Below are positions 11,482 to 18,705 of a stretch of DNA of 64,000 bases, in pieces. The first letter of the stretch is position 1, and each line of letters starts with the position of its first letter. Position numbers and translations under genes: made by a program. The stretch is taken from assembly GCF_014642635.1 (NCBI RefSeq), contig NZ_BMIQ01000008.1, positions 124,001 through 188,000 on the forward strand, in the 5' to 3' direction. Under the pieces are notes generated by a model. The model had not been told where the DNA came from, did no database searches, and saw nothing but the letters and a program-made list of their open reading frames with translations. This DNA comes from Aureimonas endophytica. Its GTDB lineage: Bacteria; Pseudomonadota; Alphaproteobacteria; Rhizobiales; Rhizobiaceae.

Positions 11482-12156
11482 TCACGCCAAGCGCAGGATC
11501 GCCTCGGCCGTGTCGAGGAGGTCCTCGCCCGTCACGTCCGGGCGGTCGAAGGCCTTCGGCCAGTCCTGCCCGCGCCGGACGAAGCCGGCCGTCATCCCGG
11601 CCCGCTTCGCGCCGTGGCAATCCCAGGCGTGGGTGGCGACGAGCATGACCTCCTGCGGGGCCAGACCGATCGCCGCGATCGCCGCGCGGTAGATGGCGGG
11701 GTGCGGCTTGTAGGTCTTCGCGCCTTCCACCGAATGCACCGCGGTGAAGAGCTCGGCGAAGCCGGCCCGCGCCAGCAGGGCTTCCGTCGCCGAGCGCGCG
11801 CCGTTCGACAGGGCGTGGACGGCGATGCCGCCATCCTTCAGGCGCCGAAAGGCGGCGCCGGCATCGGCGAAGGGTTCGAGCTCCTTCATCGCCCCGGCGA
11901 CGGCCTCGCGCGCTTCGGCGCTCGGACGAAGCCCGCGATGGACGCGGAGCTGGTCCAGCGCGCCGCCCAGGATCTCGGGCAGCGGCGCGAAGCCGCCGGC
12001 CGAGGCGAGCGCCATCGCATCGCGCAGCAGCGCCGCATAGAGCGTTTCGACATCCGGGACGGCGAGGCCATGCGCCGCCAGCGCCGGGCCGAGTGCGTCG
12101 AGGCGGAACACCGTGTCGATGATGTCGAAGGCGACGGCTTGCGGGCGGGTCGGCAT
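11482..12156 (-). CDS. Haloacid dehalogenase-like hydrolase (type II HAD)
   Basis: 224 residues with the L-2-haloacid dehalogenase layout: nucleophile motif VAFDIIDTVF (residues 8-17), a cap region, motif II ALSNGARS, the lysine motif KTYKPHP, and the acidic motif VATHAWDCHGAKRAG, close to the NAWD motif of haloacid dehalogenases. The residue two after the nucleophile aspartate is Ile instead of Asp, Tyr or Asn, so this is not a classical DxD phosphatase. The start has GGAG eight bases upstream. An EcfG-type promoter at 12181-12205 sits directly in front, suggesting general-stress control. The substrate is unknown. Confidence 0.85.
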   Translation of the reverse strand: MPTRPQAVAFDIIDTVFRLDALGPALAAHGLAVPDVETLYAALLRDAMALASAGGFAPLPEILGGALDQLRVHRGLRPSAEAREAVAGAMKELEPFADAGAAFRRLKDGGIAVHALSNGARSATEALLARAGFAELFTAVHSVEGAKTYKPHPAIYRAAIAAIGLAPQEVMLVATHAWDCHGAKRAGMTAGFVRRGQDWPKAFDRPDVTGEDLLDTAEAILRLA

Positions 12157-12180
12157 GGCGGGTCTCCGGTTCTTTCCGCG

Positions 12181-12205
12181 AACGGCGCCTGCCTCGTCCT
12201 GTTCC
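12181..12205 (-). promoter_or_regulatory. EcfG (general stress sigma factor)-type promoter for the HAD gene
   Basis: Read on the minus strand: GGAAC, a spacer of exactly 16 bases, then CGTT, the consensus of alphaproteobacterial EcfG-dependent promoters. The -10 element ends 25 bases before the ATG at 12156, leaving a short leader that still contains the GGAG ribosome site. The match is exact; use in the cell is inferred. Confidence 0.65.
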
Positions 12206-12468
12206 GGCGAAAAAAATCTATCCCCGCGGCCGCTGGCCGGCGGAAGATGACCGCACCGCCGCCCCGTTCGGATGGGCGCGAATGATCACCGGGATCGTTC
12301 GGGTGGGGTGGCGGGCGGATCCGGGTTCGGCGCTTCGTCCGGAGAAGCGCGGGGCCCGGTCGATGCCAAACCCGAGCCGGTCCGGCGATGGAAAGCCGGT
12401 CCGGGAGCAAGCCGAGGAACCCGCAAGGCCAATGTGAGGCTGGGACAATGTTCGGATCACGCCCTTGA

Positions 12469-12489
12469 GGCGGAGGGAGCCCCTCCGCC
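12469..12489. repeat. Perfect 9-bp hairpin
   Basis: GGCGGAGGG, a three-base loop AGC, then CCCTCCGCC. No T-run follows on either strand, so it is not a simple intrinsic terminator. Confidence 0.55.
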
Positions 12490-12548
12490 GAAGGCTCGGG
12501 GGACTGCCGGAGGGGCATCCGGCGGGCACGCATCGAAACCATCCGCGC

Positions 12549-12610
12549 GGGCGCCGGAGGCGGACCGTTTTTGACGCATGCATACGTCGGAGGGTCGGCC
12601 TCCGGCGCCC
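12549..12610. repeat. Long inverted repeat, 18-bp arms with one mismatch
   Basis: GGGCGCCGGAGGCGGACC (12549-12566) is the reverse complement of GGTCGGCCTCCGGCGCCC (12593-12610) except at one base; 26 AT-richer bases including GCATGC separate the arms. No gene overlaps it. It may be the core of a structured RNA or the remains of a palindromic element. Confidence 0.55.
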
Positions 12611-12821
12611 CGCCGCCCTGCCCTTGCGGGCCAGCGGCAAAACCAAGCGCGCCGCGCCCGAGGATAGGGATCGCGGCGCGGCGATAAGGCAGGAAAGATG
12701 GTTTCGGCGAAGGGTCGCCGCAGCCGCCAGGGTCGGACCGCTCAGGACCGCCCCGTCCCGATGTCAGGAGCCCGCCCGGCCGGTCGCCGCGCGGGGCGCA
12801 AAAGCTTGTCCGCCGCTCGGC

Positions 12822-13163
12822 TCAGTCGACGTAGCGGCGCGGCGTGTTCAGCGGCAGGCCGATGCCGTTGCCCTGGTCGTTGAGGAGCTGGCCATTGGAG
12901 CTGGAGGAGTTCGGCATCAGCGTGCCGACGCCGCCGACGCCGTTCGACAGCCCGCCGGGACCGCTCGGACGATCGGTGGTCTGGCTGGCGGAGAGAGCGA
13001 CGCCCGGCAGGCCGGGAGCGTAGATCTGATCCTGGATCGGGCCGCCGATCGTGGCGACGCGCTCGGCGCGGACAGGCTCGATCCCGCGCATCTTCGGGTT
13101 CTGCGCCGCGGCCGGCAGCACCACGGCGGCGGAAAGAAGGGCGGCGAGAAGAACGCGGGTCAT
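12822..13163 (-). CDS. Small secreted protein of unknown function
   Basis: 113 residues. Residues 1-20 form a clear Sec signal peptide (VLLAALLSAAVVLPAAA, then Q-N). The mature part has no recognised domain; it is rich in Gly, Pro and Ser with a serine/asparagine run (PNSSSSNGQ) and contains no cysteine. An AAAGGA ribosome site ten bases upstream sets the ATG. An EcfG-type promoter at 13223-13247 lies 60 bases upstream, so the protein is probably made during stationary phase or stress. It stands alone. Confidence 0.7.
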   Translation of the reverse strand: MTRVLLAALLSAAVVLPAAAQNPKMRGIEPVRAERVATIGGPIQDQIYAPGLPGVALSASQTTDRPSGPGGLSNGVGGVGTLMPNSSSSNGQLLNDQGNGIGLPLNTPRRYVD

Positions 13164-13222
13164 CGTGGGAGTCCTTTGACGGCGAGTCGGCAAGCCGATC
13201 TCGGTCTCATTTCTGCCATGAT

Positions 13223-13247
13223 AACGGGTGGCGAGGGTTAATGTTCC
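13223..13247 (-). promoter_or_regulatory. EcfG-type promoter for the small secreted protein gene
   Basis: On the minus strand: GGAAC, 16 bases, CGTT, then AT. The -10 element lies 60 bases upstream of the ATG at 13163. Together with 12181-12205 it makes two exact matches about 1 kb apart, both pointing at the nearest minus-strand gene; I noticed no other in the window. Confidence 0.7.
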
Positions 13248-13282
13248 GCAAGCCTGACGCAAGAAAGCCGCGACAGTTGCGC

Positions 13283-13320
13283 AAAAGCCGCCCTGCCGGG
13301 GTCGGCAGGACGGCTTTCTT
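13283..13320. terminator. Intrinsic terminator, probably bidirectional
   Basis: A stem of about 13 bp (AAAGCCGCCCTGCC pairing with GGCAGGACGGCTTT, one mismatch) with a short GGGGTC loop. TTTTG follows on the minus strand and TTTCTT on the plus strand. It lies 30 bases after the stop of the secreted-protein gene at 13350, which it most likely ends. Confidence 0.75.
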
Positions 13321-13349
13321 AAGACCGGTTATGAGACTAGAGCCTGCCT

Positions 13350-13712
13350 TTAGTTGGCCGGCTTGGCATCCGTCGGATGCTGCATCATGTCCTGCTTCAC
13401 CGAACCGGTGGCGTTCATATCGGTCGCCGAAGGCGCGGTGTTGGCCGAGTTGAACTGGCCGGCGCCGGTGCCCTGGCCGCCCGTCGTCGTCGTGGCGCCC
13501 TCGTTCAGGCCGCCGGTCGCGGCGGAGGCGCAGCCGCCGAAATTGGTGGTGGAGGTGCCCTGGTCGCAGTTGTTGGTGGCGCTGCCCGTGCGGGTCGTCG
13601 CGTCACCGCCATTGTTCACTGGCTGGTCCTGCGTCAGCGGCTGGGCGGACTGGGCGAAGGCCGGGGCGGCGAAGAGCGAGAGCGTGGCGGCGGCAATGAG
13701 GATCTTCTTCAT
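13350..13712 (-). CDS. Small secreted low-complexity protein
   Basis: 120 residues starting MKKILIAAATLSLFAAPAFA, a textbook Sec signal peptide cleaved after A-F-A. The mature ~100 residues are rich in Thr, Gly, Asn and Ala with runs such as GATTTTGGQGTG and two cysteines (N-N-C-D-Q and F-G-G-C-A-S) that could form one disulphide. No family recognised. Together with the protein at 12822 it gives two neighbouring, unrelated small exported proteins on the same strand, each with its own control signals; this one ends at the terminator 13283-13320. No EcfG-type promoter is seen before it. Confidence 0.72.
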   Translation of the reverse strand: MKKILIAAATLSLFAAPAFAQSAQPLTQDQPVNNGGDATTRTGSATNNCDQGTSTTNFGGCASAATGGLNEGATTTTGGQGTGAGQFNSANTAPSATDMNATGSVKQDMMQHPTDAKPAN

Positions 13713-13758
13713 GACACGGTTCCCTGATATTGCTTGTGAACCAGCAGCTTGGCTGGCC

Positions 13759-14553
13759 TTACCGCGATGGCGGTTCGCCTTCAGAACACGTGGCCTCGGA
13801 GATCGTTCCGCATAAAATTTCGCGCCCATGGCGCGGATCGGCTTCGCTGTGCCCCGCCTCTTCCCCGAGGCAGGCGAGAACGATGCGCACGAGACGATCG
13901 AGATCCCGCGCCGGCACGAAAGCCTGGCCCTCGCCCGGCGTCGCGCCGGTCTCGGCCGCGATCTCGTCCGTCAGCGGCGTGTGGACGAAGCCGAAATGGC
14001 GCAGCCCGAGGCCGGGCCCCTCGCGGCACAAGTGGTAGAGCGTCTCGTTGCAGAGATAGCGTCCAGGATCGTCCGACAGCTCGAAGCCGATCCCGGCCGC
14101 CGAAAGCGCGCGGCCAATGGCCGCATCGGGCAGACGGGTCGCCAGCCGCGCCGGCCCCTCGCCGATCCGCGTCCCCGGCGGCCTCGCGCCCGCCGTATCG
14201 GCCAGCGCCGGAGCCCGTTCGTTATAAGCCGCTCGCTCGATCCGAAAGCGCTCGGATCTGGCGTTCAAGCCGACGAGAAGCACCGCGACCGGCCGGATCC
14301 GGCGGATTTCGGCCGCAAGAACGCCCCAGCTCCGCCCCCATTCCACCGGCAGGACGATTCGGGCGGGATCGCGACCGACCTCCCCTTCGGTAAGGCGGAA
14401 CGAGGTGACGAGGCGCTCCGCCGGGTTCCGCGGCGCGCCGGGAAAGGCGCCGAATCCAGCGAGAAGCACTGTCGCGGACCGGGGTCCCGGTTCCAGGGCT
14501 TTCCGCGAAATCTCTATACTTTCGGGCAACTTATCTCCACCCGGCGCGAGCAT
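13759..14553 (-). CDS. pcp: Pyroglutamyl-peptidase I (pyrrolidone-carboxylate peptidase)
   Basis: A cytosolic cysteine peptidase (family C15) that removes N-terminal pyroglutamate. All three catalytic residues are visible: Glu in RIERAAYNE (about residue 106), Cys in GRYLCNETLYH (about 168) and His in GFVHTPLTDE (about 191). The fold start TVLLAGFGAFPGAPRNP matches the family N-terminus. The start is uncertain: the ATG at 14553 adds about 28 residues before that point, while a GTG at 14469 would give 236 residues, nearer the usual ~215. Neither has a strong ribosome site. Divergent from cspA. Confidence 0.82.
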   Translation of the reverse strand: MLAPGGDKLPESIEISRKALEPGPRSATVLLAGFGAFPGAPRNPAERLVTSFRLTEGEVGRDPARIVLPVEWGRSWGVLAAEIRRIRPVAVLLVGLNARSERFRIERAAYNERAPALADTAGARPPGTRIGEGPARLATRLPDAAIGRALSAAGIGFELSDDPGRYLCNETLYHLCREGPGLGLRHFGFVHTPLTDEIAAETGATPGEGQAFVPARDLDRLVRIVLACLGEEAGHSEADPRHGREILCGTISEATCSEGEPPSR

Positions 14554-14792
14554 CGTTGGACTGGCCACGAAAGTTCTACTTGCAAATGTCTTCCGACGAT
14601 TGCATTAAAAGTAGGCTTGGGCAATTTTGTGAACACCATGGGACTGGGCGGATTGCGTATCGGAGACGCTTGCTCCGGGTGGTACCTACCTCCGGCAGGA
14701 ACCGCGATGTGTCGCTTCCTTTTCTTGAAGTTCGAGACTTGCCTGCAGTTGCCGACAAGGCGAAGCGAACATCCCGAATTGGAAATGTAGAA

Positions 14793-15008
14793 ATGGCGCA
14801 GACAGGTACCGTGAAGTTCTTCAATACCGAGAAGGGCTTCGGTTTCATCAAGCCGGACAATGGCGGCCCGGACATCTTTGTCCACATTTCGGCCGTCCAG
14901 GCTTCCGGCCTGCCGGGTCTCACCGAGAATCAGAAGGTTTCCTTCGACACCGAGCCGGATAAGCGCGGCAAGGGCCCGAAGGCCGTCAATCTCATGACCA
15001 GCGGCTGA
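14793..15008 (+). CDS. cspA: Cold-shock domain protein
   Basis: 71 residues, one cold-shock domain with both RNA-binding motifs: KGFGFIKPD (RNP1) and DIFVHISAV (RNP2). It binds single-stranded RNA and DNA and loosens RNA structure. The gene has 220-240 bases of non-coding DNA in front, on the far side of which lies pcp; a long structured leader is normal for cold-regulated csp mRNAs. The ATG follows GGAAATGTAGAA. A GC-rich hairpin lies 40 bases after the stop. Confidence 0.93.
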   Translation: MAQTGTVKFFNTEKGFGFIKPDNGGPDIFVHISAVQASGLPGLTENQKVSFDTEPDKRGKGPKAVNLMTSG

Positions 15009-15046
15009 ACCGAACCTTCGGCTTCGATCCGTTCCAATCGCTAAGA

Positions 15047-15080
15047 CGGCCGGGGGCATGTTCCCATTCCCCCGGTCGGC
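15047..15080 (+). terminator. Possible terminator of cspA
   Basis: GACGGCCGGGGG pairs with CCCCCGGTCGGC (core CCGGGGG/CCCCCGG perfect) around a 12-base loop, 39 bases after the cspA stop. The T-rich part follows only after several bases, so the call is weak. The rest of the gap to 15512 shows no gene, repeat or other signal that I can support. Confidence 0.35.
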
Positions 15081-15512
15081 ACGACGCCTGTTTCGTTTCG
15101 ATACAGTCATCGCCTTTCGAAGACTGCCGGCTTGCGTGCTCGCGTGAACATGCCGGCTCCGCCCGCACGGCGCCCCCCTGCCTTGGAGCGCTCATCCGCT
15201 CGATGCGGCAGGTGAATCACGGCCTCTCGTTCGGAAAGACACCTTCGCCCTATCGCTGAGCGGGCAGCTCGCGACCGGCCACTCGCCCTGATTCTCCGAC
15301 GGATCGAGAAAGCGACGGCGCGCCTTGGTTCTCGCTTCGATTCAGATGACTCCTATCGGGCACGTCCGAATCGTCCTCGTCGCCGATCGTGCGTCGAGGG
15401 CTGCGTCGATCAGTGCCCTTCCGAGACGGTCCCATCAGCCCGTTTCGAGCCGGCGCGGCTGGATGATGCCCCAACGCCAGCGAACGCTGTCCCGTTTCGG
15501 GGCAATTCCATC

Positions 15513-15528
15513 TGGCACGCCGCCTGCA
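15513..15528 (+). promoter_or_regulatory. Sigma-54 (RpoN) -24/-12 promoter
   Basis: TGGCACG-CCGC-CTGCA matches the sigma-54 consensus TGGCACG-N4-TTGCA/T at every position but one, with the invariant GG and GC exactly ten bases apart. Transcription would start near 15539, 36 bases before the ATG of the secreted protein at 15575 and upstream of its GGAG. I could not identify an upstream activator site. Confidence 0.7.
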
Positions 15529-15574
15529 CTCCTTGCCGTTCGAAAGCTATTCGCCGTTCGACCGGAGCGATCTC

Positions 15575-16279
15575 ATGCCCTTCCGCCCCTCCAAGATCCG
15601 CCTTGCTGCCGTGCTCGGTCTGGTCGGCGGCGCCCTCCTGGCGCAGACGGGACTTGCGGCGGCGATCGATCGCGCGCCCTTCCCCGGCCGCCCCGTCGGC
15701 GACGCCCGTCCGGGCTATGGCGCCGAGAGCCAATATTCGGGCGCGGAATTCCTGCGCCGTCCGGTGCCTGTCGGCCATGCCCGAGACGGTCGCCATCACG
15801 GCTCCTTCGTCGAGTTCGGCGAAGTCGGAGTTCCTTACGGCACCTACGCCCTGCCCGCCTATCGTAGCCGGGCCGGCGTCTATCCCGGCTTTGGCGGCGG
15901 CCAGGGCGGTGGCGGCGGCAGCTTCGTCTATTTCATGGACCCCGCCGATGCGGAGGCGTCCTCATCCGACACGCGTCCGACCACGACAGGCGCCAGGATC
16001 ATCGATGTCGAGAGCGAGCGGCTCGACCGCCAGCCGGTCGCGGCGGGCAAGGTGTCGGTGACCTATGTCGGAACGGCCAAAATCATCCGGATCGCGGCGG
16101 CGGACGATGGCGCGGCGCTTCCGCGGGCTTCGGCGCGCGGCGGGGCGGGCCGCGCCGTGCTGGAGCCCTGGTCGGAAGGCTGGGCACGCTATTGCGCCCG
16201 CACCCATGCGGATTTCGATCGCGCGCGCGGCACGTTCCGCACGGCGGAGGGCCGGACGAGGTTCTGCACGGGCGAATGA
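15575..16279 (+). CDS. BA14K-like secreted protein
   Basis: 234 residues. An N-terminal hydrophobic segment (IRLAAVLGLVGGALLAQTGLA) is a signal peptide. A middle part has a GFGGGQGGGGGSFVYF glycine run. The last ~35 residues (WARYCARTHADFDRARGTF, then R-T-R-F-C) resemble the BA14K domain, first described in a Brucella immunoreactive protein with lectin-like activity and spread through Hyphomicrobiales; its two cysteines frame the domain. GGAG ten bases upstream favours this ATG over one 42 bases earlier. The sigma-54 promoter at 15513 implies RpoN control. Function unknown. Confidence 0.72.
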   Translation: MPFRPSKIRLAAVLGLVGGALLAQTGLAAAIDRAPFPGRPVGDARPGYGAESQYSGAEFLRRPVPVGHARDGRHHGSFVEFGEVGVPYGTYALPAYRSRAGVYPGFGGGQGGGGGSFVYFMDPADAEASSSDTRPTTTGARIIDVESERLDRQPVAAGKVSVTYVGTAKIIRIAAADDGAALPRASARGGAGRAVLEPWSEGWARYCARTHADFDRARGTFRTAEGRTRFCTGE

Positions 16280-16342
16280 AGGACGGACGAGACGGGCGGC
16301 CGGGGCGCGACGCTCCGGCTCCCCGCATCCCGTCGCGACCGA

Positions 16343-17014
16343 TCAGAGCAGGAAGGGATTGGTGCGGCGTTCCTCGCCGAGCGTCCCGCCGGGTCCGTGG
16401 CCGCAGATGAAGGCGACGTCATCGCCGAGCGGCAGGATCTTGTCGCGGATCGAGGCGAGAAGCGTCGCGTGGTCGCCGCCCCAGAGATCGGTGCGCCCGA
16501 TCGAGCCGTTGAACAACACGTCGCCGGCATGAAGGAAGCGCTGGCCGCGCTCGAAGAAGACGACATGGCCGGGCGCATGGCCGGGGCAATGCAGCACCTC
16601 GAAGCGCAATCCGCCGAAGCTCAGCACCTCGCCTTCCGTCAGGAAACGATCCGGCACGGCATTGCGGAACGCGCCGGCCACGCCGAACATCTGCGCCTGC
16701 CGCTCGATATTCTCGAGCAGCGGCCGGTCGGCCTCGTGCGGGCCGACGAGCGGCACCCGCAACCGCGCCTTCAGCGCCATCGCACCGCCGGCATGGTCGA
16801 TATGGCCATGCGTCAGCCAGATCGCCTCGATCGCGACGCCAAGCTCGGCGACGGCCGCGACGATCTCGTCCACGTCGCCGCCGGGATCGACCACGACCCC
16901 GGCAAGCGTCGCGCGATCGACCAGGATCGCGCAGTTCTGCTGGAAAGGCGTGACCGGCACGATCTCGATCGAAAGCGTGCCGGCCGCCTCTTCCCTCGTC
17001 TCGCCGAGCGTCAC
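16343..17014 (-). CDS. MBL-fold metallo-hydrolase (glyoxalase II-like)
   Basis: 223 residues of metallo-beta-lactamase fold. The zinc motif is LTHGHIDHAGG, with further ligands in HCPGHAPGHVVFF (His), LHAGDVLF (Asp) and the terminal ICGHGPGG (His). Such proteins hydrolyse thioesters such as S-lactoylglutathione or glutathione persulphide relatives; the substrate here is not fixed by sequence. The chosen GTG start overlaps the ilvE stop (GTGA), giving coupled translation from ilvE. No ATG lies at a sensible position. Confidence 0.85.
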   Translation of the reverse strand: MTLGETREEAAGTLSIEIVPVTPFQQNCAILVDRATLAGVVVDPGGDVDEIVAAVAELGVAIEAIWLTHGHIDHAGGAMALKARLRVPLVGPHEADRPLLENIERQAQMFGVAGAFRNAVPDRFLTEGEVLSFGGLRFEVLHCPGHAPGHVVFFERGQRFLHAGDVLFNGSIGRTDLWGGDHATLLASIRDKILPLGDDVAFICGHGPGGTLGEERRTNPFLL

Positions 17015-17901
17015 TCGGCGGCGATCCGCTTCGGCGTCACCTCGGCCATGTAGTCGGACACGAGCTGACGGCTGATCTCGCCCGGCGCGAAGCGATAGGG
17101 CCCGATCTCGGCGACCGGCGTCACTTCCGCCGCCGTGCCGCAGAGGAAGCATTCGCTGAAGTCCGAAAGCTCCTCCGGCATGATCGCCCGCACATTCACC
17201 TCGATGCCGCGGCGACGCGCGAGCTCGATCACGGTGCGGCGCGTGATGCCGTCGAGGAAGCAGTCCGGCGTCGGGGTGTGGATCGCGCCGTCCTTGACGA
17301 AGAAGACATTGGCGCCCGTCGCTTCGGCCACCTGGCCACGCCAGTCGAGCATCAGCGCGTCGGCATAGCCCTTGGCCTCGGCGGCGTGCTTGGAGATCGT
17401 GCAGATCATGTAGAGGCCGCTCGCCTTGGCGCGAGAGGGCGCGGTGCGCGGGTCGGGCCGCCGATATTCGGCGAGATCGAGGCGGATGCCCTTCATGCGC
17501 TCCTCGGGATTGAAGTAGCTCGGCCACTGCCAGATCGCGATCGCGACGTTGATGCGGTTCTTCTGGGCCGAGACGCCCATCGATTCGCTGCCGCGCCAGG
17601 CGATCGGCCGGACATAGGCGTCGGAAAAGCCCTGGCGGCGCAGCAGCTCGCTGCAGGCCGTGTCGATCTCTTCCGCCGAATAGGGCAGCGTGAAGCCGAG
17701 GATGCGCCCGGACTCGATCAGCCGCTCGGTATGTTCGCGCAGCTTGAAGATCTCGCCGCCATAGGCGCGCTCGCCCTCGAACACCGCGCTGGCATAGTGC
17801 AGGCCGTGAGTCAGTACGTGGATCTTGGCATCGCGCCAGGGGATGAACTCGCCGTTGAACCAGATCTGGCCGTCCAACTGGTCGAATGGAATTGCGCTCA
17901 T
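17011..17901 (-). CDS. ilvE: Branched-chain amino acid aminotransferase
   Basis: 296 residues, fold-type IV PLP enzyme making valine, leucine and isoleucine from their 2-oxo acids. The N-terminal motif WFNGEFIPWRDAKIHVLTHGLHYASAVFEG begins near residue 14 (given here as family evidence only in part: THGLHYASAVFEGERAY). The PLP lysine lies in RAKASGLYMICTI and the cofactor-phosphate loop in VAEATGANVFFV. The ATG follows a GGGACCGTC context and an upstream in-frame start would add a non-family extension. First gene of a two-gene unit with the MBL hydrolase. Confidence 0.93.
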   Translation of the reverse strand: MSAIPFDQLDGQIWFNGEFIPWRDAKIHVLTHGLHYASAVFEGERAYGGEIFKLREHTERLIESGRILGFTLPYSAEEIDTACSELLRRQGFSDAYVRPIAWRGSESMGVSAQKNRINVAIAIWQWPSYFNPEERMKGIRLDLAEYRRPDPRTAPSRAKASGLYMICTISKHAAEAKGYADALMLDWRGQVAEATGANVFFVKDGAIHTPTPDCFLDGITRRTVIELARRRGIEVNVRAIMPEELSDFSECFLCGTAAEVTPVAEIGPYRFAPGEISRQLVSDYMAEVTPKRIAAE

Positions 17902-18130
17902 GACGGTCCCATGCCCCCGAGGGCATCTCCTCGTTGTCCGCGTGTTTCCTGCGGCCGGCATCCTTAATTCCGCCGGTCTCGATCTTCATCGTCTCCTGGA
18001 AGAAGACGCCCGCAGCTTGCGAACGAATCAGGCAAGAGGCTGTCCGGCAAGAGGTCGAAGCCGGAAAAGCGATGAAGCATCCCTGTTCCAAGGGACGCGA
18101 CGAGGTGTAACAATGGGCGCCAGATACGTC

Positions 18131-18147
18131 AATAGTGCTGACCTATT
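18131..18147. promoter_or_regulatory. Possible MarR-type operator
   Basis: AATAG-N7-CTATT lies immediately before the start of the MarR-family gene, in one of the few AT-rich patches here. Position and symmetry fit an autoregulatory operator covering the -10 region, but arms of only five bases are weak evidence. Confidence 0.3.
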
Positions 18148-18150
18148 TTG

Positions 18151-18705
18151 ATGGATGCCGGCATTTTGCAGCCTGAACAGGACCGGAACAGCCCACCGGC
18201 GATGGTGCGAAACCCCTTGCCGACGACGGGCGAGGTCGATTTCCGCATCATCGAGCTCTTCTTCTTCGCCTATCGCGAGTTCACAGGCGATGCGGACATG
18301 GTGCTGGAGCGCTACGGCTTCGGCCGGGCCCATCACCGGGTGCTGCATTTCGTCAATCGCGCTCCGGGCATGACGGTGGCCGACATCCTGGATCTCCTCC
18401 AGATCACCAAGCAGTCGCTGTCGCGGGTGTTGCGCCAGCTCGTCGATGGCGGCTTCATCGAACAGGAACAGGGATGCGAGGATCGCCGCCAGCGCCATCT
18501 CTATCCGACGCAGCGTGGCCGCGACCTGACGCTGGAACTGTCGCGAGCCCAGGCGCGGCGCATCGAGGCGGCGCTGGAAACCGCCGATGCCGGCGATTCG
18601 GGACCGATCACGCGTTTCCTTCTGGAAATGGCGGGCGACCGGTCGGCGACCGTCGCCTGGTTCGACCGGCAGGGCATCGGCACGGCCAAGGAGAGTGAGC
18701 GATGA
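18151..18705 (+). CDS. petP: MarR-family transcriptional regulator, PetP-like
   Basis: 184 residues from the ATG at 18151 (a TTG three bases earlier and an ATG at 18205 are alternatives). The winged helix is clear: helix-turn-helix TVADILDLLQITKQSLSRVL, then the wing GFIEQEQGCEDRRQRHLYPT. The stop overlaps the ATG of the OmpR-type regulator (ATGA). A MarR protein coupled to an OmpR-type response regulator is the arrangement of petP-petR in Rhodobacter capsulatus, where the pair is needed for cytochrome bc1 expression. The symbol rests on that architecture. Confidence 0.8.
   Translation: MDAGILQPEQDRNSPPAMVRNPLPTTGEVDFRIIELFFFAYREFTGDADMVLERYGFGRAHHRVLHFVNRAPGMTVADILDLLQITKQSLSRVLRQLVDGGFIEQEQGCEDRRQRHLYPTQRGRDLTLELSRAQARRIEAALETADAGDSGPITRFLLEMAGDRSATVAWFDRQGIGTAKESER

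Larger units (their letters stand above)
12206..12821. other. Non-coding gap with strong inverted repeats
   Basis: The 665 bases between the HAD gene and the secreted protein at 12822 hold no convincing reading frame on either strand. They do hold a perfect 9-bp hairpin (12469-12489), a GCCGGA/TCCGGC hairpin just after it, an 18-bp near-perfect inverted repeat (12549-12610) and, on the minus strand, a GC-rich imperfect stem followed within six bases by seven Ts (about 12243-12210). The last would end a minus-strand transcript just before the EcfG promoter. An unannotated minus-strand RNA is possible. Confidence 0.4.

Noticed and set aside
12465-13241. A 258-codon plus-strand frame over the structured gap and the antisense of the secreted protein
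   Set aside because: Starts with an arginine-rich run, has no domain or ribosome site, and runs antisense to a gene with signal peptide and promoter.
16343-18091. One long minus-strand frame covering the MBL hydrolase and ilvE, suggesting a fusion
   Set aside because: Only the MBL part is in the coding frame; upstream of 17014 the real gene is ilvE in another frame. The junction is a GTGA overlap.
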